64,000 nucleotides of DNA from an uncultured Sutterella sp. (GTDB lineage Bacteria; Pseudomonadota; Gammaproteobacteria; Burkholderiales; Burkholderiaceae_F). Position numbers and translations under genes: made by a program. Shown piece after piece: positions 25,253 through 34,649 of this stretch; position 1 is the first letter of the stretch, and the number at the start of each line of letters is the position of its first letter. The stretch covers positions 1 to 64,000 of the forward strand of contig CABQGK010000001.1 of assembly GCA_902463725.1 (NCBI GenBank), read 5' to 3'. The notes beneath the pieces are model-generated. The model made no database searches, had not been told where the DNA came from, and saw nothing but the letters and a program-made list of their open reading frames with translations.

Positions 25253-26590
25253 TTAGAGGCTACCAATGGCAACCGCTAGCACAAAGAGCGGACTTACCAC
25301 ACCTATCATGAAGCGGATGAGCTTGAGCTTACCCTCGGTCATGCGCTCGCCCGTGAGCAGTTGCTCACGCGTTGTGGGCCACGCCACCCAAGCGGCGGCA
25401 ATCGCAATACCAAAGGTTGAGAGTGGCATACCCACGTTGCTCGTGACGTAGTCAAGACAGTCAAAAACCGTCTTACCAAAGAAGGTCACATCACTCCAAG
25501 CGCCAAAGGAGAGGTTGGCGGCAAGACCAACCAAAGCGCTGGCTGTCGTAATGATGAGGATGGAGCTCTTGCGCGTGAGCCCAAACTGGCGCGTGGTCAT
25601 CGCCACGCACGCTTCGAGCATAGACATGGAACTTGTGAGTGCTGCAACCACCAAGCAGAGGTAAAACATGATGGCAAAGCCATGGCCAAACGGCATTTTG
25701 GCAAAGATGGCTGGCATCGTCACGAAGGTTAACCCTGGACCTGCGGAGGGATCCACGTTAAAAGCAAAGACCGCAGGCATGATCATGAGACCACCGAGAA
25801 TGGCTGCCATAATCGCGAGCAATGCCACCCAAAAAACCGAGTTCGGCAGATTTGACTTGGGGTCGAGATAGGAGCCGTAGGTGATCATAGTGCCTGCCCC
25901 TAGTGAGAGCGAGAAAAAGCAAAAGCCCATGGCGTTAAAGAGCGCCGAGGCGTTAAAGTCGCTCCAGCGCGGCAGGAACAAAAATTCCAAGCCCTTTTCA
26001 GCGCCTGGCAACGTCACTCCTCGCACGATCAGCACAATCATGAGTAGGAAGAGCGCGGGCATGAGGAATTTAGCCACGGCTTCAATGCCACTTTCAATGC
26101 CGCAAAGCACGATGGCTGCGGTGATCACAAGGAAAATCAAGAGAAAGACGTAGCTCGTGATGCCGTCCGAGACAAAGCTGCCAAAGTACTGTCCGAGCAA
26201 CTCAGGATTGGCAATGAGCCCATTGCCCGTGACCGCATCCAAGAAATACTTGAGCGTCCAACCGCCCACACAAGCGTAGAAGGACAAAATCAAAAAGACG
26301 GTCACCACCCCCACAGCACCGAAAAAGCCCCAACCACGCCCACAGACACGGCGAAGACTTTCCACAGGGCCAGCACGTCCAGCGCGTCCCATGGCAAATT
26401 CTGCGATGAGCAATGAGACGCCCACCGTGAGCGTAAAGAAGATGTAGGGGAGCATGAAGATGGAGCCACCGTTGGTGCCAGCCATATAGGGGAATTTCCA
26501 AATGGCCCCAAGCCCTACGGCACTACCCGCACTGGCCAGAATAAAACCGAGTCGGGAACCCCAACCGGCAGAAGGAGTGGATGTCGTCAT
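25253..26590 (-). CDS. NSS-family sodium-dependent transporter, copy 1 of 4
   Basis: This sodium-coupled neurotransmitter:sodium symporter family protein imports amino acids or amines across the inner membrane. The 445 aa include about 11-12 membrane segments. The start WGSRLGFILASAGSAVGLGA includes the unwound TM1 substrate/sodium site (GSAVGLG), followed by WKFPYMAGTNGGS. The central LFNAMGFCFFSLSLGAGTMI corresponds to TM6, and TM8-type serines are present in SMSMLEACVAM. It is the most downstream of four paralogues, 34 bp after copy 2. Substrate is unknown (tryptophan, tyrosine and others are known for relatives). Confidence 0.93.
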   Translation of the reverse strand: MTTSTPSAGWGSRLGFILASAGSAVGLGAIWKFPYMAGTNGGSIFMLPYIFFTLTVGVSLLIAEFAMGRAGRAGPVESLRRVCGRGWGFFGAVGVVTVFLILSFYACVGGWTLKYFLDAVTGNGLIANPELLGQYFGSFVSDGITSYVFLLIFLVITAAIVLCGIESGIEAVAKFLMPALFLLMIVLIVRGVTLPGAEKGLEFLFLPRWSDFNASALFNAMGFCFFSLSLGAGTMITYGSYLDPKSNLPNSVFWVALLAIMAAILGGLMIMPAVFAFNVDPSAGPGLTFVTMPAIFAKMPFGHGFAIMFYLCLVVAALTSSMSMLEACVAMTTRQFGLTRKSSILIITTASALVGLAANLSFGAWSDVTFFGKTVFDCLDYVTSNVGMPLSTFGIAIAAAWVAWPTTREQLLTGERMTEGKLKLIRFMIGVVSPLFVLAVAIGSL

Positions 26591-26624
26591 GTTTAGTCCT
26601 TAACGGGTTCAACGTATACGTGGT

Positions 26625-27962
26625 CTAGAAAACGCCAAGTCCGTGCAGCATCACCACGATGATGAGCGCTGGTGCTAGCAAGCCAGCAATGGCCATGAAG
26701 GTATTGAGGAAAAACGCAGGGTAGGGGCGCACGAGTTGCAGTTGCGCAAGCGCCATGGGTCGGGAGATCCAACCCACCACTAAGCCAATACCGAGAACGC
26801 CAATCGGCATGCCGATGTTGCTAGTGAGATAGTCAAAAAAGTCGAAGAATGTCATGCCTGCGATTTTGACTCCAGCGAGTGAGCCAAAGCTGAGTGCACA
26901 AAGCACCCCTAGCGCGGCCAGCGTGACAAAGACGAGTAGCACGGCTGTGCGACGACTAATTTTCCATTCATCGTTGAGGTACTGCACACTCATTTCGAAA
27001 ATCGAGATGGCACTCGTGAGCGCAGCCACGAAAAGGCAGACATAAAAGGTGATCGCGAAGAAATGCCCGAATGGGAGTTGCGCGAAGACGGCGGGCATCG
27101 TGGCAAACGTGAGTCCAGGCCCCGCGTCTGGCGAAAGACCAAACGCAAACACGGCTGGCATGATCATGAGGCCGCCAAGCAGCGAAGAGAAAATCGCCAA
27201 AAAGACGATCCACGACACCGAAGTGGGCAGATTGACTTTGTTGGAGAGGTAGCTGCCGTAGTTCATTTGCGAGGCGCTACCCACAGAGAGCGAGAAAAAC
27301 GCAAAGCCCATCGCGTTGAGCAGAGATTGCCCTGTAAATTGACTCAAATCGGGCTTAAAGAGGTAGGTGACCCCTTCCCAAGCATGCGGGAGCGTAAGGC
27401 CGCGCGCAATCAGCATTAGCATCATGAGAAAGAGCAGGGGCATGAGCACTTTGGAGATGCGCTCAATGCCTTTTTCAACGCCAAATAGCACGACGAGCGC
27501 CGTCGCCCCCAAGAAAATTAGGTGGCAGAGCACGGGCATCAGGTCGGAGCTTGCGAATAGAGAAAAGTTCTCGCGCATCATCGCGGGATCGTTGACAATC
27601 CCCGCTCCCATGAAGGCCTGCCCCATGTAGTAGACGCACCAACCGCCCACAACGGAGTAAAAGGCGAGCACCAGATAGCCTGTGAGCACACTCAATTTGC
27701 CAATCCAAGCAAGATAGCGCCCACCCCACCGACGAAAGGCGCCCGCAGCGCCAGCACGTGCAGCGCGTCCCATGCACATTTCTCCCATGAGCAGTGCTAG
27801 TCCGATGGTCACGGTAAAGAAAATATAGGGGAGCATGAAAATGGAGCCGCCGTTGGTGCCAGCCATGTAGGGGAATTTCCAAATGGCTCCAAGCCCCACG
27901 GCACTGCCGGCGCTGGCCAAAATAAAACCGAGGCGCGAGCCCCATTGTGAACGTTCTGCCAT
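26625..27962 (-). CDS. NSS-family sodium-dependent transporter, copy 2 of 4
   Basis: This 445-residue paralogue of the flanking genes shares their role in sodium-coupled amino acid uptake. The ATG at 27962 begins MAERSQWGSRLGFILASAGS, aligning with its neighbours; the open frame extends to 28160 only by overlapping copy 3's end. TM1 GSAVGLGAIWKFPY, TM6 LLNAMGFAFFSLSVGSASQM and the TM8-region ALTSAISIFEMSVQYL are present. The TM6-TM7 loop has SLSVGSASQMNYGSYL where copies 1 and 4 have SLGAG, a difference close to the substrate and ion sites that may reflect altered specificity. Confidence 0.93.
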   Translation of the reverse strand: MAERSQWGSRLGFILASAGSAVGLGAIWKFPYMAGTNGGSIFMLPYIFFTVTIGLALLMGEMCMGRAARAGAAGAFRRWGGRYLAWIGKLSVLTGYLVLAFYSVVGGWCVYYMGQAFMGAGIVNDPAMMRENFSLFASSDLMPVLCHLIFLGATALVVLFGVEKGIERISKVLMPLLFLMMLMLIARGLTLPHAWEGVTYLFKPDLSQFTGQSLLNAMGFAFFSLSVGSASQMNYGSYLSNKVNLPTSVSWIVFLAIFSSLLGGLMIMPAVFAFGLSPDAGPGLTFATMPAVFAQLPFGHFFAITFYVCLFVAALTSAISIFEMSVQYLNDEWKISRRTAVLLVFVTLAALGVLCALSFGSLAGVKIAGMTFFDFFDYLTSNIGMPIGVLGIGLVVGWISRPMALAQLQLVRPYPAFFLNTFMAIAGLLAPALIIVVMLHGLGVF

Positions 27963-28113
27963 GAATACGCTTTGAATTGTCTGTATCCCTGACCGCGCTC
28001 GCTTGTGGCGGAGCAGAGTGCAAAAGCGAGCACTCACCCGCACTGGCAGAACACGGTCAAGGTTATCGTATGAATGAGGAGTGCGTGGCAGCGTAAGCTC
28101 GCCACGCACCAAC

Positions 28114-29457
28114 TTACATGAGCCCCGAGATGAGAACGACCAACACCAAAGCTGGGGCAACAGTCGTCATCATAATACGCAGTAGGCTCAATTTCCCTTG
28201 GGACAATCCCGTGCCTCCCTCGGTCAGTGCAGCGCTTACGGCTTTCCAGCAAACCACAGAGGCAAGCAGAAGAATCACCAACCCGCCGATGGGCAGCGAG
28301 AGATTACTCGTAAAGAAGTCAAAGATGTCAAAGAACGTCTTCCCGCCAAAGAAGGTGACATCCGAGAGAATCCCGAAAGAGAGACAGGGTAGCACACCGA
28401 CGACGGCGAGTGCGATCGTCGAGAGCACGGCAGCCTTGGCGCGACTGAATTCATACTCATCAACCAAGAAGGCCACAATGATTTCAATGAGTGAAATCGA
28501 ACTCGTAATGGCGGCCACCGCAATGCAGAGGTAGAACATCACGGCAAAGAGCTGTCCGAGTGGCAAACGTGCAAAGACTGCGGGCATCGTGATGAACGTG
28601 AGCCCAGGCCCTGCGCTAGGGTCAAGTCCGAACGCAAAGACAGCTGGCATGATCATGAGACCGCCCAAGAGCGAGCTGATCAGCGTGAGTACCGTAATCC
28701 AGATACAGCCGTTGACAACGTTGGAGTCTTCTTTCAGGTAAGAGCCGTAGGTGAGCATACAGCCGCAACCGACGCAGAGCGAGAAGAACACAAAGCCCAT
28801 GGCTTGCAAGAGCCCCTTGAGCGTAAAGGCGGCACTGTCGAACTTAAAGAGGTATTCGACACCCGACCAAGCGCCTGGGAGCATGAGGCCGCGTACGATC
28901 AGCACGAGCATCATGATAAAAAGGAGCGGCATGAGAATCTTCGAGACGCGCTCAATGCCTTTGGTGACGTCGAAAGCAACAATCAAGCCGTTAAGTAGCA
29001 AAAAGAGCCACTGGTATCCCAAGGCCATGATCGGATTGGCGGTGAGCTCACCAAAGTGAGCACCGAGCTTGGCTTGGTCGGTAATGAGCCCCGAGCCCGT
29101 GAGCGCCTCGCAGAAGTAAGCGAGCGTCCAGCCACCAATAGCGGAGTAGAAGGTCATTACGAGAAAGCCCGTAAGCACGCCCAAGTAGCCGATAGGCACC
29201 CACTTGGCGCCAGCGATCTTACGGTAGGTGGTCACAATCCCGCCGCGACCAATGTGCCCGAGCGTGATCTCTGCAATCAGTAGCGTTAGCCCCACCGTGA
29301 GCGTGAGCAGAATGTAGGGGAAGAGAAAGGCGCTACCGCCGTTTGAGCCCGCCATGTACGGGAACTTCCAGATGGCGCCGAGCCCTACTGCGGCACCTAC
29401 GCTAGCCAGGATGAATCCAAGGCGACTAGTCCAAGATTTTCTCTGAGAATTCGGCAT
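28114..29457 (-). CDS. NSS-family sodium-dependent transporter, copy 3 of 4
   Basis: This 447-residue NSS paralogue has TM1 ASVGAAVGLGAIWKFPYMAG; alanine replaces the serine of GSAVG in the first sodium/substrate loop. TM6 LLQAMGFVFFSLCVGCGCML carries CVGCG, two cysteines not seen in the other copies. TM8 region ITSSISLIEIIVAFL is present. It is the least similar of the four by eye around the binding site. It is preceded by a 91-bp gap from copy 4 and followed by 151 bp before copy 2. Confidence 0.93.
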   Translation of the reverse strand: MPNSQRKSWTSRLGFILASVGAAVGLGAIWKFPYMAGSNGGSAFLFPYILLTLTVGLTLLIAEITLGHIGRGGIVTTYRKIAGAKWVPIGYLGVLTGFLVMTFYSAIGGWTLAYFCEALTGSGLITDQAKLGAHFGELTANPIMALGYQWLFLLLNGLIVAFDVTKGIERVSKILMPLLFIMMLVLIVRGLMLPGAWSGVEYLFKFDSAAFTLKGLLQAMGFVFFSLCVGCGCMLTYGSYLKEDSNVVNGCIWITVLTLISSLLGGLMIMPAVFAFGLDPSAGPGLTFITMPAVFARLPLGQLFAVMFYLCIAVAAITSSISLIEIIVAFLVDEYEFSRAKAAVLSTIALAVVGVLPCLSFGILSDVTFFGGKTFFDIFDFFTSNLSLPIGGLVILLLASVVCWKAVSAALTEGGTGLSQGKLSLLRIMMTTVAPALVLVVLISGLM

Positions 29458-29548
29458 ATCTAAAGTCTTTGGAATAAGTTAATACAATGGGCGGCGTTAC
29501 AACAAAGGTCAAGTGAAACGCAGCTCGGTACGGGTCCGCACGCCTTCC

Positions 29549-30883
29549 TTAACCGAAAAGGCCTTGGTAGATAGCAACGCCAACCAAGATGGGGGCGAGC
29601 AGTGCAATCATGATGCGTAAAACGCCAAGTGCTGCCTCCCCATAGGGGGTAACAGCCGTCATCTGCTCGCGCATCGTGGGCCAAGCAACCCAACCTGCCA
29701 ACAAGGCCACGGCAAAGCCTCCGAGGGGCATCAGATAGTTGGAGCAGACGTAGTCAAGGAAATCAAAGAAGTTGCGCCCCCAAATGGTGTACTCACTCCA
29801 GACGCCAAAAGAGAGCGCCGAGATGCTACCGAGCAAAAAGAGTGCTACCCAGTTGATGAGCGTCGCGGTGCGGCGAGAGAGATGCCACTCGTTTTGCAGG
29901 AAGGCGGTTACCACCTCAAGGCATGAGACGGCCGAGGTTAAGGCTGCAACGAGCAAACAAACATAAAAGAGCAGGGCAAAGAGGTAACCAAAGGGCACGT
30001 GCGAGAAAATCATGGGCACGGTGATAAACACAAGCCCCGGACCCGCATTGGGCTCTAAGCCGAAGGCAAATACCGCCGGCATGATCATGATGCCTGCGAG
30101 TAGCGAAGCCTGAATGGCGAGCACGGCCACCCATAGACTTGCATTGGGGATGTCGGTTTTCTCAGAGAGGTACGAGCCGTAGGTAATGAGGATGCCCGCG
30201 CCGAGAGAGAGCGAGAAAAACGTAAAGCCCATGGCGTTCAAAATCGCGCCGCTTGTGACATTTTCCCAGCTGAAGTTAAAAAGATATTCGATGCCTGCCC
30301 AAGCGCCAGGCAAGGTGAGGCCGCGCACAATGATGGCGAGCATCAACACGAAAAGCGTGGGCATGAGGTATTTCGCTAAGCGCTCGATTCCGCTTTCCAC
30401 CCCAAGCGCAACAGTTGCGCAGGTCATGGTGAGAAAGACGAAGTGCCAAGCGACATTTTTGTAGCCGTTGCTCACCAGCTCACCAAAGTGTGCTTTCAGA
30501 AGTGCTGCATCGTTGACGGCAATACTGCCTTGCACCGCGTCCCAAAGGTAGGCCACGCACCAGCCACCGACGACCGAATAGTAGGAGAGAATCAAAAAAG
30601 CCGTTAGAACACCGAGCGCACCAATCCCTGCGAACCAACGCCCGCCGACACGGCGCATGGCTGAGACCACTGAGCCTCGACCCCGTCGGCCAATCGCCAC
30701 CTCGGCCATCACGAGTGCTAGACCGATGGTGAAGGTAAAAAGAATATAAGGGATGATGAAGGCAGCGCCGCCATTGGCACCTGCCCAGAAGGGAAACTTC
30801 CAAATAGCACCAAGTCCGATGGCCGAACCTGCGCTAGCTAGGATGAATCCGAGGCGTGAACTCCACTGTGCATTACTGGTCAT
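29549..30883 (-). CDS. NSS-family sodium-dependent transporter, copy 4 of 4
   Basis: This 444-residue paralogue is promoter-proximal in the array. TM1 reads ASAGSAIGLGAIWKFPFWAG, with FPFWAG where the others have FPYMAG. TM6 reads ILNAMGFTFFSLSLGAGILI and the TM8 region TSAVSCLEVVTAF. The ATG at 30883 has a weak ribosome-binding site. The upstream gap (30884-31115) contains AT-rich -10-like sequences on the minus strand, such as TAAAAT and TATAAC, but no consensus -35. Substrate is unknown. Confidence 0.93.
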   Translation of the reverse strand: MTSNAQWSSRLGFILASAGSAIGLGAIWKFPFWAGANGGAAFIIPYILFTFTIGLALVMAEVAIGRRGRGSVVSAMRRVGGRWFAGIGALGVLTAFLILSYYSVVGGWCVAYLWDAVQGSIAVNDAALLKAHFGELVSNGYKNVAWHFVFLTMTCATVALGVESGIERLAKYLMPTLFVLMLAIIVRGLTLPGAWAGIEYLFNFSWENVTSGAILNAMGFTFFSLSLGAGILITYGSYLSEKTDIPNASLWVAVLAIQASLLAGIMIMPAVFAFGLEPNAGPGLVFITVPMIFSHVPFGYLFALLFYVCLLVAALTSAVSCLEVVTAFLQNEWHLSRRTATLINWVALFLLGSISALSFGVWSEYTIWGRNFFDFLDYVCSNYLMPLGGFAVALLAGWVAWPTMREQMTAVTPYGEAALGVLRIMIALLAPILVGVAIYQGLFG

Positions 30884-31115
30884 GATGGCTTTATCTTTAT
30901 TTTTTGGGCAAAGTTTGTGTCGTTATAGTGAGCCCCATCCTCATCGGATTTTAGCCGACAATCTTTTTCACAAACTCAACGCTTTGAAATATTGGGCTGT
31001 CATTAGACTTGGGATGGAGGAAATAAGGCGTATACCTTAGCATTTCTGAGCTAAAGCGCACTTTTCCCGTTTTCTGCGTGTCCCTTGACACGCGTTGCTC
31101 GATAGGAGAAGCAAG

Positions 31116-31850
31116 TTGCAAAAGACACTAGCTTGCGCTGCCATTGGTGCTGCGCTCATTGGCGGCAGCATTGCCTTTGCCGCCCCCGCCCCAGTTGATA
31201 AAGGGATGGAGGTTTCGGTCATTGGTGAGGCCCATATGGTAGTGGCCAATGATGAGGCAGAGGTGAATTTCTCTGCACTAGAACAGTCGTCCGATGCCAA
31301 GGTAGCCTCTGAGAAGGTGGTGCGTTGCACAAATGCTGCGCTCGAAGCATTGAGAAAAAGCCCGCTCGCTGCTGCGGTGAGCTCGATGAAAACCACCAAT
31401 CTCACGGTCTATCCGCGCTATACGCAGGGTAGTGCCACGCACAGTGCCAAGATTGATGGTTGGGAAGCGTCCTCGCAACTCAGCATCGTTGTAAAGGATT
31501 TGTCGAAAACGAGCGAAATCATGGCGCTCGTCAATTCCCATATGACCTATGGCGGTGTGGATTTCCGTATTTCTCGACAAGCGCGCTCCGAGGCAGAAGC
31601 AAAGCTCTTGGCAGAGGCGACGCAAGACTCCTTTGTCAAACTCAACAACATCGCCAAGACCATGGGACTTTCGGAGTCGCATGTCCGTATGGTTAAGCTC
31701 AATGCAGATGCTCAGAGTCCACGTCAGCCCCGCTACTACGCGCTCGCAGCCAAGGCGGTGAATGCTGATGCCGCACCCGCCCCCGAGCTTGCCTCGGGTG
31801 AGAGCGAACTCAATCTACGCGTTTCAGTAGAAGCGCTGATCATGCCGTAG
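31116..31850 (+). CDS. SIMPL-domain (DUF541) exported protein
   Basis: This periplasmic or surface protein of the DUF541/SIMPL family (E. coli YggE, BP26) is linked in relatives to oxidative-stress phenotypes; its biochemical role is unclear. The start is the TTG at 31116 with AGGAG upstream, giving a signal peptide (MQKTLACAAIGAALIGGSIA, cleavage after about FAA) directly at the N-terminus. The TTG at 31095 would add seven residues and precede the ribosome-binding site. The domain spans VSVIGEAHMVVANDEAEVNF to the C-terminal VSVEALIMP. Length 244 aa is typical. Confidence 0.9.
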   Translation: MQKTLACAAIGAALIGGSIAFAAPAPVDKGMEVSVIGEAHMVVANDEAEVNFSALEQSSDAKVASEKVVRCTNAALEALRKSPLAAAVSSMKTTNLTVYPRYTQGSATHSAKIDGWEASSQLSIVVKDLSKTSEIMALVNSHMTYGGVDFRISRQARSEAEAKLLAEATQDSFVKLNNIAKTMGLSESHVRMVKLNADAQSPRQPRYYALAAKAVNADAAPAPELASGESELNLRVSVEALIMP

Positions 31851-31875
31851 AGCTGAGCGCTTAGCTACTCTAAAG

Positions 31876-31915
31876 AAAAAGCCGCTCGAGTCATGGTGCT
31901 CAGAGCGGCTTTTTG
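31876..31915. terminator. Bidirectional terminator between the SIMPL gene and psd
   Basis: AAAGCCGCTC (31878-31887) pairs with GAGCGGCTTT (31903-31912), with T-runs on both strands. It serves the converging genes on either side. Confidence 0.88.
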
Positions 31916-31932
31916 TGTTTTGCGCGATGCGT

Positions 31933-32586
31933 TTAGAGACGAGCGATCGTGGACATCACACCCGTGACTTTGTCACCGATGGCAACTGTGATTTCGGCAT
32001 CGATTGGCAAATACACGTCGACGCGGGAACCAAAGCGGATAAAGCCATAGCGTTCACCGCGTTCGAGTTTTTGCCCCACCTGTGCGTAGCAGAGAATGCG
32101 GCGAGCAACGAGACCAGCGACCTGAACAAAGGTGACGGTGTGCCCTTCGGGGGTGGTCACGCGCACGGCATTACGTTCGTTGTCGGTGCTGGCCTTGTCG
32201 AGGTCGGCATTGACAAAAAGACCGGGTGTGTAGCGGATTTCTTCGACGACGCCGCTCACAGGAGCCTTTTGGCTATGCACATTAAAAACGTTCATGAAGA
32301 TGGAGACCATCTGCGCGTTTTCGCCCGTAAGCGGATCGGTGGCCATCTGAACTTTGCAGACGCGCCCATCAACGGGGCTCACCACTGCGCGTGGGTCGCT
32401 TGGCAGCTCTCGCGCGGGGTCACGGAAGAACTGCGCACAAAAGATGGTAAGAATGAGCGCGATGGTGCCGAGGAACGAGCTACCGAGTGCGTAAAAGAGG
32501 AGGGTGAGAACAATACCGCCCAGAATGAAGGGGCGCCCTTCCTTCGCAAAGAAAGGATGCGGGTAGAGTTTTGTGTTCACGGTCAA
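31933..32586 (-). CDS. psd: Phosphatidylserine decarboxylase proenzyme (short form)
   Basis: This enzyme converts phosphatidylserine to phosphatidylethanolamine at the inner membrane; it self-cleaves to make a pyruvoyl group. The 217 aa are of the short PSD-A type, with two N-terminal membrane-associated hydrophobic stretches, SPVDGRVCKV, the VHSQKAPVSGVVEEIRY segment and the self-processing Gly-Ser in RFGSRVDVYLP. The start is a TTG at 32586 with GGAG just upstream; a GTG two codons later is also possible. It lies downstream of pssA on the same strand, so the two sequential phosphatidylethanolamine-synthesis steps are linked. Confidence 0.94.
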   Translation of the reverse strand: MTVNTKLYPHPFFAKEGRPFILGGIVLTLLFYALGSSFLGTIALILTIFCAQFFRDPARELPSDPRAVVSPVDGRVCKVQMATDPLTGENAQMVSIFMNVFNVHSQKAPVSGVVEEIRYTPGLFVNADLDKASTDNERNAVRVTTPEGHTVTFVQVAGLVARRILCYAQVGQKLERGERYGFIRFGSRVDVYLPIDAEITVAIGDKVTGVMSTIARL

Positions 32587-32758
32587 TGTGCTCCAGAGGG
32601 AGGAAAAATGAACGGTGTTTTTGGGTTGCGCTCATCATATCAAATGGGCGAGCGCTACGCAAAGCACCCAAAAGAAAACCGAAGCAACTCAGCGCAGGCA
32701 GGCGTGAGGCTTCGGTTTTGTTGAGATTTGCGAGCGGTGACTTGGCGCCGCGCGCTGC

Positions 32759-33616
32759 TTAATGGGCGCTGTCTTCCTTGTGTTCTTCGGCACTCATCTG
32801 AGCCATGGCACGGGCAATATCGGCTTGGATGGGATTGGGGCGTCCTGTCCACCAGCAGAAAAAGCCGTAAGCGTAGCCCGAGAGGGCGTAGATGCAGAAG
32901 AGGATGAAAATAGAGAGCGACGTGTTGGAGCTAATGGCCAAAAAGAGCACTGCGCCAAGCACGATGACCCAGAACGGGATGGTCTTGACAACGGCATAGC
33001 TCTTGCCAGAGAAAAAAGGCGCATTCGAGACCATGGTGAGTCCCGCGTAGAGCGTCACCACTGCGGCGATCTGCGGAATGAATTCTTTGGCAAAGTCGGG
33101 GATATGCCCTTCAACGCAGAGCCAAACAAAGCCGCAGACCAAGGCGGCAGCTGCAGGTGAGGGCAGTCCTTGAAAGTAGTTCTTGCTCACAACGCCCACG
33201 TTGCAGTTAAAGCGCGCCAAGCGCAACAACGCACAGAGCGCGTAAACAAAGGCAATCGCCCAGCCAAGTTTCCCCAAGCCTTTGAGCGTGTATTCGTAGA
33301 CAATTAACCCCGGCGCGATACCAAAGCTCACGGCGTCAGCCAAGGAGTCCATCTGCACACCGAATTCACTCTGGGTGTGTGTCAATCGCGCCACGCGTCC
33401 GTCCATGCCATCAAAGAGCATGGAGAAGAAGACGGCGATAGCGGCCGAGAGAAAGTCCGCATTCATCGCGGCGATGATGCCGTAAAACGCTGCAAAAAGC
33501 GCGGCTGCCGTGAAGGCATTGGGAAGAACATAGATGCTCTTCGATTTAACTGCTTGAATTCGGCGCTGGCTGATGGAAGTCAGGCTTTCCCGTTGAGAGG
33601 GAGGCGTTGAAGTCAT
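32759..33616 (-). CDS. pssA: CDP-diacylglycerol-serine O-phosphatidyltransferase
   Basis: This integral membrane enzyme makes phosphatidylserine from CDP-diacylglycerol and serine. The CDP-alcohol phosphotransferase signature DG-x2-AR-x8-G-x3-D-x3-D is complete: DGRVAR, then FGVQMDSLAD. The 285-residue product has about 7-8 hydrophobic segments and a basic N-terminus. The ATG at 33616 (MTSTPPSQRES) is preferred; the frame runs to 33712. It precedes psd by 172 bp. Confidence 0.94.
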   Translation of the reverse strand: MTSTPPSQRESLTSISQRRIQAVKSKSIYVLPNAFTAAALFAAFYGIIAAMNADFLSAAIAVFFSMLFDGMDGRVARLTHTQSEFGVQMDSLADAVSFGIAPGLIVYEYTLKGLGKLGWAIAFVYALCALLRLARFNCNVGVVSKNYFQGLPSPAAAALVCGFVWLCVEGHIPDFAKEFIPQIAAVVTLYAGLTMVSNAPFFSGKSYAVVKTIPFWVIVLGAVLFLAISSNTSLSIFILFCIYALSGYAYGFFCWWTGRPNPIQADIARAMAQMSAEEHKEDSAH

Positions 33617-33883
33617 TGTTGGGTCCGTTGAAAAAAATGCTCCGCCAAAAGGTCTGAGGCTTTCAAAGAGTGGGAAACGCCGCTTTGACCTTCTGTTGGG
33701 GGCAACGTCCAAAATAAACAGTCATTCTACTCACCTTGTGCACAATAGGCAAAAAGGATGAGAGTCTCAACGACAATCGTCAGACTAACTGAGTAGAGTC
33801 CGTTAGAATTGTCTGCGTTACCTCGGGAGTGGTGCAATGGCTTCCCCCCGCGTTAAATGTAAAAAAATTTTCGAGGTCTGCTC

Positions 33884-34564
33884 ATGCCTTTCGTCTTTGC
33901 GCCGCCCGAGCAGGCGGCCATCCCTGTGCTCGATGAACATTACGAGTTTTTTCCCATCCACCGTGTCTATGGGATTGCCAAAAACTACAGAGAACCCGGT
34001 AGCACCGAGCAGCCCACGCCTTTTTACTTTATGAAGGCCAACGATAATGTGGTGCCCGTTGCAGAAGGTCGTACCGTTGAGATTTCGCTTCCGAGCTACT
34101 CCCAAGATCTGCGCCACGAGATTGAACTGGTTGCGTGTCTGGGGCGTGGTGGTCGAGATCTTACCCTTGAAGAGGCGCATGAAGCAGTGTGGGGCTGGTG
34201 TGTTGGGATCGATTTCACGCTGGCTGACGCGGCACTCCCCTCTGGGGCGCGTGACTTTTTGGTGGGAAAGAGTTTTGATCGCTCTGCGCCTGTCTCGCAC
34301 GTGCGCCCTGCCTATCGCACCCCCTTGCCTGCCCCCGTGGATCTATGGCTTTATGTCAATAACCAAAAGCGCCAGTCGGGTACGACCGCCAATTTGATTC
34401 GTTCGCCCTACGAGCAGATTGTGGAACTCTCGCGCCGCTTTACGCTCGCGCCAGGTGACATCATCTTCACGGGCACACCTGCGGGTGCTTCTCGACTGCT
34501 CGCTGGGGACCTCATTGAGGCGGGTGTCAATGGGGTTGGTTCACTTAAAGTGAAGATCGTTTAA
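33884..34564 (+). CDS. Fumarylacetoacetate hydrolase (FAH) family protein
   Basis: This metal-dependent hydrolase or decarboxylase is similar to fumarylpyruvate/acylpyruvate hydrolases (YcgM, NagK type). The 226 aa include the lid and core motif VYGIAKNYREPGST, PFYFMKANDNVVP, the metal ligands in RHEIELVACLG with D in GIDFTLAD, and a C-terminal PGDIIFTGTPAGASRL. The start ATG follows a GAGG at about 9 nt. No pathway genes flank it, so the substrate is not assigned; oxaloacetate decarboxylase or acylpyruvase activity are both known for this family. A strong terminator follows. Confidence 0.9.
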   Translation: MPFVFAPPEQAAIPVLDEHYEFFPIHRVYGIAKNYREPGSTEQPTPFYFMKANDNVVPVAEGRTVEISLPSYSQDLRHEIELVACLGRGGRDLTLEEAHEAVWGWCVGIDFTLADAALPSGARDFLVGKSFDRSAPVSHVRPAYRTPLPAPVDLWLYVNNQKRQSGTTANLIRSPYEQIVELSRRFTLAPGDIIFTGTPAGASRLLAGDLIEAGVNGVGSLKVKIV

Positions 34565-34587
34565 GAGACGGACTTCTCACCGAATGC

Positions 34588-34632
34588 AGAGCGCCGCTCC
34601 TCGCCTTTTTGTGCGTAGCGGCGCTCTTTTTT
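34588..34632 (+). terminator. Terminator of the FAH-family gene
   Basis: GAGCGCCGCT (34589-34598) pairs with AGCGGCGCTC (34617-34626), followed by six T residues. Confidence 0.9.
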
Positions 34633-34649
34633 GACGGTTCGCTAGCGCC

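Noticed and set aside
31084..31089. TTGACA as a -35 for the SIMPL gene
   Set aside because: It is about 27 nt from the start codon, so any -10 would fall on the ribosome-binding site.
31915..32724. 269-codon plus-strand open frame
   Set aside because: Antisense to psd; it has no family likeness and crosses the terminator region.
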